DNA of 64,000 bases from Flavobacteriaceae bacterium (GTDB lineage: Bacteria > Bacteroidota > Bacteroidia > Flavobacteriales > Flavobacteriaceae), in contig CANKLE010000009.1 in assembly GCA_947483075.1 (NCBI GenBank), forward strand, positions 1 to 64,000, given 5' to 3'. The position numbers were made by a program, and so were the translations under genes. Positions 59,485 to 64,000 of this stretch are shown piece by piece. Below the pieces are notes generated by a model. That model did not search any database and was not told where the DNA came from. It saw only the letters and a program-made list of their open reading frames with translations. Numbering within the stretch: the first letter of the stretch is position 1; every line of letters begins with the position of its first letter.

Positions 59485-62256
59485 TTATCTAAATAAATTT
59501 TTATCAAATACCATATTTATGGCATCGGCATGACGACGGCGATCTCGGGTATGACTCCCTGCTGCTGGTGCTGCATAGGCTTTCAGCGAAGCCAATCGCC
59601 AAGACACCAAATTAAAGTTCATCAACATATAGCTGTAAGCGCCCATGTTTTTGGGTTCTTCTTGGGCCCAAACAAAATCATCGGCGTTGGGATAAGAAGC
59701 AATAACCGCTTTGAGTTGATCCACTGGCAAGGGAAACAATTGTTCCAAGCGCACCAAAGCGACGTCGGTTCGGCCTAATTTTTCGCGTTCGGCCAAGAGA
59801 TCATAGTAAAATTTACCGGTACAAAAGGAAATCGTTTTTACTTGTTTTTTATCTGCAAAAGCATCGTCAATTACTTCTTGAAAACTGCCGTTGTATAATT
59901 CTTCTTGGGTCGAAACGCATAGCGGGTGACGCAACAAACTTTTGGGTGTAAAAACAACCAAAGGTTTGCGGTAATTGGTTTTCATTTGTCGGCGCAACAA
60001 GTGATACAAGTTGGCGGGTGTGGTACAATCGGCGACAAACATATTGTGTCGGGCGCACAACTGCAAATAGCGTTCCATGCGGGCAGAAGAGTGTTCTGCT
60101 CCTTGGCCTTCGTAACCGTGTGGCAACAATAATACGATACCGTTTTGGTTGTTCCATTTGTCTTCCCCACAGGAAATGTATTGATCGATCATGATTTGGG
60201 CGCCGTTGGAGAAATCGCCAAACTGGGCTTCCCAAATGGTTAATGTGTTTGGAGATGTTAAAGCATAGCCATAATCAAAGCCCAACACCCCGTATTCAGA
60301 CAAGGATGAGTTGTAAATCTGGAAACGACCTTTGCCCTCTTTGAGCTGTTGTAATAAAATCACTTCTTCTTCGCTGTCCTCTACTTTTACTACGGCATGG
60401 CGGTGCGAAAAGGTTCCGCGTTCTACGTCTTGACCCGAAATGCGCACATCATAGCCTTCTGCCAATAACGAGCCATAAGCCAAAGTCTCGGCTGTTCCCC
60501 AATCAATGACGTTGGCCTGATACATGGTTTTGCGGTCGGCGACAATTTTAGAAATTTTAGAAATGAACTTTTTATCGGCAGGCAAACTCGATACTTGATC
60601 TAAGATGCTGTCCAGTTGTTTTTGATCAAAACGCGTGTCTACTTTTTGCAACATTACGTCGTCACTCACTTGCACAAACCCTTGCCATTCGTCTTGCATA
60701 AATGGCTTGATGATGGTGAGGTCTTTTTGGCGAGAAGCTTGCAAATTTTCGTCCAAGCGTTCTTTGTATTCGGTTTCGATTGCAGCCAAATACCCTTTGT
60801 CTACAATCCCTTCAGCCATTAATTTCTCGGCATATAAATCTCTTGGATTTTGGTGTTTGGCAATGAGCTTGTATAAAACCGGCTGGGTAAAACGGGGCTC
60901 ATCGCCTTCGTTGTGCCCGTATTTGCGGTAGCCCAATAAATCGATAAACACATCGCGACCAAAGGCCATGCGAAAATCTAAGGCAAACAACATGGCGTGT
61001 ACTACTGCTTCGGCATCATCGGCATTGACGTGCAAAACCGGCGACAGCGTTACTTTGGCCACATCGGTACAATAGGTTGAGGAACGCGCGTCTTGGTAAT
61101 TGGTCGTAAACCCAACTTGGTTGTTGATCACAATATGAATGGTGCCTCCCGTTTTGTAGCCGTCGAGTTGCGCCATTTGCACAATTTCGTATACAATTCC
61201 TTGTCCGGCCACAGCGGCGTCTCCGTGCACCGCGATGGGCAACACTTTCGAGAAATCATCGGGACAATGGTGGTCTTGTTTGGCACGCGCAATTCCCTCA
61301 ATTACAGCCCCAACGGTTTCTAAATGCGAGGGATTGGGCGCCAAATTGATGTTTATTTTTTTGCCCGATTTGGTTTGGCGTTGCGAAGTTAATCCCAAAT
61401 GGTATTTTACGTCGCCATCAAAATATTCTTTGTCGTAGTCTTTTCCGTCAAATTCGGAGAAGATGTCTTGGGTTGATTTGCCAAAAATATTGGCCAACAC
61501 ATTCAGACGGCCTCGGTGGGCCATTCCCATCACAAAATGCTCCACGCCTTTGTTGGCTGCGGCTTCTATCACCGCATCTAAGGCCGGAATAATAGATTCA
61601 CCGCCCTCTAAAGAGAATCGTTTTTGACCTACGTATTTGGTATGTAAAAAGTTTTCGAACGAAACCGCCTCGTTGAGTTTGCCCAAGATGTGTTTTTTGG
61701 CATCGGTTTCAAAATGGGGTAAATTGTCGTTGATGTTTAATCGGTCTTGCATCCATTGAATCACTTCGGGATTGCGGATGTACATGTATTCTACCCCAAT
61801 CGATTCGCAGTAAATGCGATTCAGATGATCTAAGATGTCCTGAAGCGAGCAGGGATTTAGTTTCAAGACTTTGGCTGCATCAAAAACGGTAGTCAAATCG
61901 GCTGTTGATAGGCCAAAATTTTCGAGCGCCAAAGTGGGCGTATATACACGACGGTCACGAACAGGATTGGTTTTGGTAAACAAATGCCCCCGAGTACGGT
62001 AGCCGTCAATGAGTTTTAATACATTAAATTCTTTTTGGATTTTTTCGGAGTCAGCAGAGGTTCCCGGATTTGAAGTAGCATAATTGGCCAACTGTTCCCC
62101 TAGCTGTTCGTCCTTGTAGGTGGCCATTCCAAAGTCAAATCCTTGAAAAAAACTACGCCAACTGGGTTCTACACTATCGGGGTTTTCGGTATATTCTTGG
62201 TATAAATCGGCAAAAAATTGCGTGTGTGCTGCGTTTAAAAAGGAAAACCTATCCAT
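59485..62256 (-). CDS. sucA: 2-oxoglutarate dehydrogenase E1 component
   Basis: About 923 residues from MDRFSFLNAAHTQFFADL, the usual SucA start. A TACTTTTG box 37 bases upstream rules out the longer frame. The thiamine-diphosphate-binding regions are in MAHRGRLNVLANIFGKS, HGDAAVAGQGIVYE and GYRKYGHNEGDEP. The transketolase-like domain carries RGTFSHRHAVV, and EGQGAEHSSARMERYL lies in the C-terminal half. It decarboxylates 2-oxoglutarate and passes succinyl to OdhB. The E3 subunit is not in this window. odhB follows 148 bases later in a region with a duplicated leader. Confidence 0.95.
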   Translation of the reverse strand: MDRFSFLNAAHTQFFADLYQEYTENPDSVEPSWRSFFQGFDFGMATYKDEQLGEQLANYATSNPGTSADSEKIQKEFNVLKLIDGYRTRGHLFTKTNPVRDRRVYTPTLALENFGLSTADLTTVFDAAKVLKLNPCSLQDILDHLNRIYCESIGVEYMYIRNPEVIQWMQDRLNINDNLPHFETDAKKHILGKLNEAVSFENFLHTKYVGQKRFSLEGGESIIPALDAVIEAAANKGVEHFVMGMAHRGRLNVLANIFGKSTQDIFSEFDGKDYDKEYFDGDVKYHLGLTSQRQTKSGKKININLAPNPSHLETVGAVIEGIARAKQDHHCPDDFSKVLPIAVHGDAAVAGQGIVYEIVQMAQLDGYKTGGTIHIVINNQVGFTTNYQDARSSTYCTDVAKVTLSPVLHVNADDAEAVVHAMLFALDFRMAFGRDVFIDLLGYRKYGHNEGDEPRFTQPVLYKLIAKHQNPRDLYAEKLMAEGIVDKGYLAAIETEYKERLDENLQASRQKDLTIIKPFMQDEWQGFVQVSDDVMLQKVDTRFDQKQLDSILDQVSSLPADKKFISKISKIVADRKTMYQANVIDWGTAETLAYGSLLAEGYDVRISGQDVERGTFSHRHAVVKVEDSEEEVILLQQLKEGKGRFQIYNSSLSEYGVLGFDYGYALTSPNTLTIWEAQFGDFSNGAQIMIDQYISCGEDKWNNQNGIVLLLPHGYEGQGAEHSSARMERYLQLCARHNMFVADCTTPANLYHLLRRQMKTNYRKPLVVFTPKSLLRHPLCVSTQEELYNGSFQEVIDDAFADKKQVKTISFCTGKFYYDLLAEREKLGRTDVALVRLEQLFPLPVDQLKAVIASYPNADDFVWAQEEPKNMGAYSYMLMNFNLVSWRLASLKAYAAPAAGSHTRDRRRHADAINMVFDKNLFR

Positions 62257-62292
62257 ATCGTATTGCGTATCCTGATTTGTAAAATAGTCCCG

Positions 62293-62300
62293 CAAAAGTA
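62293..62300 (-). promoter_or_regulatory. -7 box for sucA-odhB
   Basis: The minus strand reads TACTTTTG, 36 bases before the sucA ATG at 62256. Confidence 0.5.
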
Positions 62301-62368
62301 CAATAATTGAGAATACCTGCGCATTTTTTTTACTTACTTTTATGGCCTAAATCCTTGATTTTTTTAGC

Positions 62369-62911
62369 ATGAAAACAGCATTTCCCGCTTTCTCCCAAAA
62401 AATAGGTGTTGCACTATTTATTTTATGTTTTGGCATCAACGTACATGCACAAGGTCCAAGAAGCAATTTTTGGAGTGAGCTGCAGTTCGGCGGAGGCTTT
62501 GGTTTGGGCTTTTCTCGAGATTACACCAACGTCTTGGTTTCGCCCAGCGCAATCTATCCGGTCAATGATTATTTTGCAGCCGGTTTGGGCTTGCAGGGAA
62601 GTTTTGTAAATGCCAAAAATTACATTGGGCATTCCTACACTTGCAAAATTCTGGGAGGAAGCCTCATTGGCTTGGTCAATCCGCTCGAAACGATTCAGCT
62701 TTCGGCCGAGCTCGAAGAAATGCACGTGCAACAAACCATCGCGCGCGATGGCGGAGAAATTAAAGATGATTTTTGGAATACAGCCTTATTTTTGGGCCTG
62801 GGGTTTCGCTCAGAAAACATTACCATTGGCATGCGGTACAATGTATTATTTAAGCAAACCGACGGCATCTATGCCGATCCGTATATGCCGTTTATCCGGT
62901 TGTATTTTTAA
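62369..62911 (+). CDS. Small outer-membrane beta-barrel-like protein
   Basis: A 180-residue protein with a signal peptide that ends near the sequence GINVHAQ. The mature part has alternating strands (SELQFGGGFGLGFSRD, NDYFAAGLGLQGSFVN, ALFLGLGFRSENITIG) and ends in PYMPFIRLYF with a terminal Phe, as expected for an 8-strand barrel in the outer membrane. No partner genes are adjacent and the specific family is not recognised. Confidence 0.75.
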   Translation: MKTAFPAFSQKIGVALFILCFGINVHAQGPRSNFWSELQFGGGFGLGFSRDYTNVLVSPSAIYPVNDYFAAGLGLQGSFVNAKNYIGHSYTCKILGGSLIGLVNPLETIQLSAELEEMHVQQTIARDGGEIKDDFWNTALFLGLGFRSENITIGMRYNVLFKQTDGIYADPYMPFIRLYF

Positions 62912-62923
62912 TTGAAAATAAAT

Positions 62924-63030
62924 GTCTAGATCATGCAATCGTGTTTATCCCCAAATACTTCAAAATCTTGTAAAAAGTATTATAAACATCACTCAAAATA
63001 AATCAAGAGATTGATTGCACGATGATAGAC
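62924..63030. repeat. Nested inverted-repeat element in the gap before the AraC-like gene
   Basis: The outer arms GTCTAGATCATGCAATC (62924-62940) and GATTGCACGATGATAGAC (63013-63030) match imperfectly. The inner arms TGTTTAT...AATACTT (62942-62960) pair with AAGTATTATAAACA (62975-62988). It is either a structured RNA or a small mobile-element remnant. The rest of the 440-bp gap holds a TTTTAGTTCA/TGAACTAAAA inverted pair (63115-63147) and a poly-G run. Confidence 0.6.
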
Positions 63031-63218
63031 AAGTGAATTATAGTAGAAGTTATATCGAAGAATCTGAGGCAAAAATAAAATTCAAATTTTATACCGCTTG
63101 ATTTTTGGGCCCTGTTTTAGTTCAGATTTTTACTTTTTGAACTAAAAAAATTAATCGGGAAAAATTTAAATCCCCTGTTTTGTTTTGATCAAAGATCTAC
63201 TAAGCCGAGTGTTTATAA

Positions 63219-63231
63219 GGGGGGGGGGGGG
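63219..63231. repeat. Tract of 13 consecutive Gs
   Basis: A 13-base homopolymer in AT-rich noncoding DNA, 120 bases upstream of the AraC-like gene. Such tracts are prone to slippage and to sequencing error. Confidence 0.9.
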
Positions 63232-63286
63232 TAAAATATATCTAGGAATGTATTTTAAAATTACATTTTTGATAATTTTACATTTG

Positions 63287-63319
63287 TTTTGGTTTAAAAA
63301 ACTTATGATTGTACATTTA
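63287..63319 (+). promoter_or_regulatory. Candidate promoter of the AraC-like gene
   Basis: TTTTG (63287-63291), 20 bases, then TACATTTA (63312-63319), one base off the TAnnTTTG consensus, 32 bases before the ATG. Confidence 0.4.
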
Positions 63320-63351
63320 CCGGCTGATTTTTTTTCATTTAGCATATAAAT

Positions 63352-64000
63352 ATGGTATTGAGTATATCCATTACGGTTATTTTATTGTCTTTGTTGCTGC
63401 TTTATAATAATTTTTCTAAAAACAAAAATTCATTGTACATCTGCGGCAGCTTGATATGCATGAGCATTATTGCCATACTGCATCATTTTAGCGTAATAGA
63501 GCCGAACGTGTTTTGGATTGCCATCTTCTCGGGACATAGCTTGCCGTTTGGGTTTTTAATTGGACCATTTTTATACTTCTACACCCGAAATGCACTTGCA
63601 GGAAAAATAATTCATCGTCCCACCGATGGCTTGCATTACATTTCGTTTTTGATTGTACTGATCTCCATATTTCCCTATTATTTTACCCCCTTTGACTACA
63701 AACTAAAGTTGGCCCAAATGCTTGTTGCTGATGCCAACAACATGATTACGAAGATAAATTTTAGTTGGCTTTACCCCAGTTATTGGAATATTCTACTCAG
63801 GCCTGTGTTCCTTTTAACATACACTGTATTTTCAATTTATTTAATCTTCCATAAACTGAAGCAAAAAAAAATACCATTTTCTTTCAAAACGAGTGAATCC
63901 TCCCTAAAATGGTTGGTTATTATTAATTCTATTTTTTTACTCATTTCGCTGCTATATAGCTTGTTGACGGCCAATTTTTTCCTGCGTTTTGTTCAAAATA
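63352..64000 (+). CDS. 7TM-AraC-like transcriptional regulator, N-terminal part
   Basis: The first ~216 codons of a gene that runs off the right edge. The visible part has about six hydrophobic helices (ISITVILLSLLLLYNN, GHSLPFGFLIGPFLYFY, ISFLIVLISIFPYYF, ILLRPVFLLTYTVFSIYLIF, WLVIINSIFLLISLLYSL). GPFLYFYTRNAL is characteristic of the membrane domain of Bacteroidota AraC-family regulators, whose DNA-binding HTH is at the C-terminus and lies outside the window. It could instead be another polytopic protein, since the HTH is not seen. Confidence 0.7.
   Translation, partial: MVLSISITVILLSLLLLYNNFSKNKNSLYICGSLICMSIIAILHHFSVIEPNVFWIAIFSGHSLPFGFLIGPFLYFYTRNALAGKIIHRPTDGLHYISFLIVLISIFPYYFTPFDYKLKLAQMLVADANNMITKINFSWLYPSYWNILLRPVFLLTYTVFSIYLIFHKLKQKKIPFSFKTSESSLKWLVIINSIFLLISLLYSLLTANFFLRFVQN

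Overview
The window reads as chromosome of a member of the Flavobacteriaceae (Bacteroidota), most likely a Flavobacterium relative. The evidence is two proteins with type IX secretion (T9SS) C-terminal sorting domains, an exonuclease-fused DNA polymerase III alpha chain, an S16 protein with a long acidic tail, families largely confined to Bacteroidota (DUF4271, DUF4296, DUF3098, DUF5686), and many copies of the Bacteroidota promoter box TAnnTTTG where a Shine-Dalgarno would be expected elsewhere. Almost all of it is housekeeping sequence at high coding density, with no prophage, insertion sequence or CRISPR array that I can see.

Layout. 1-5.7 kb: DUF58 protein (partial), thioredoxin, dnaE and an RRM protein, all on the minus strand. 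5.8-10.8 kb: a DUF6252-like lipoprotein, then rpsP-rimM, a TrmN6-like methyltransferase, a glutaryl-CoA dehydrogenase-like enzyme and a DUF3050 protein. 10.8-16.1 kb (minus): [2Fe-2S] ferredoxin, a two-gene nucleotidyltransferase module, ferredoxin-NADP reductase, Nfu, Mrp, an alkyltransferase-like protein, a LysE exporter and trmB. 16.2-22.4 kb: a glycosyltransferase, a PhoR/PhoB-like two-component pair, two T9SS cargo-type genes (one almost cargo-free) and a LuxE-like acyltransferase. 22.4-28.8 kb: tyrS, an epimerase, DUF4296-pyrC-dpm1, DUF4271-hemD. 28.9-36.5 kb: pckA, DUF423, DUF3108, a saccharopine dehydrogenase family protein, leuS. 36.6-41.4 kb: ftsX-DUF3098-uppP-truB and pyrH-frr. 41.5-53.2 kb: DUF5686, a Kef-type antiporter, an MMPL/RND transporter, asnS, rpoN, a membrane protein and a beta-barrel protein. 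53.2-53.7 kb: a repeat-rich noncoding patch ending in tRNA-Ser(GGA). 53.8-62.3 kb (minus): ansA, an acyltransferase, tatD, a Tet-like MFS transporter, and odhB-sucA. 62.4-64 kb: an outer-membrane protein, a structured 440-bp gap with a 13-G tract, and the 5' half of a gene resembling the membrane domain of 7TM-AraC regulators.

How the genes work together. ftsX-DUF3098-uppP-truB links division and peptidoglycan lipid-carrier recycling. pyrH-frr pairs UMP kinase with ribosome recycling. sucA-odhB encodes the first two components of 2-oxoglutarate dehydrogenase. Ferredoxin, ferredoxin reductase, Nfu and Mrp form an electron-transfer and Fe-S biogenesis neighbourhood, and the nucleotidyltransferase pair sits inside it.

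Most interesting parts. I found no unmistakable new multi-gene system. The best leads are: (i) the small-protein/nucleotidyltransferase pair translationally coupled to ferredoxin; (ii) intergenic-type repeats that lie in frame inside leuS and the odhB linker; (iii) a duplicated odhB start region that creates an 18-codon decoy ORF; (iv) an inverted, hairpin-rich duplication plus a 13-bp tRNA-end repeat beside tRNA-Ser; (v) a T9SS sorting domain with almost no cargo; (vi) a compact structured element after the MMPL gene; and (vii) promoter boxes so close to start codons that leaderless mRNAs are implied. All starts and functions come from reading the sequence only; no database search was run.
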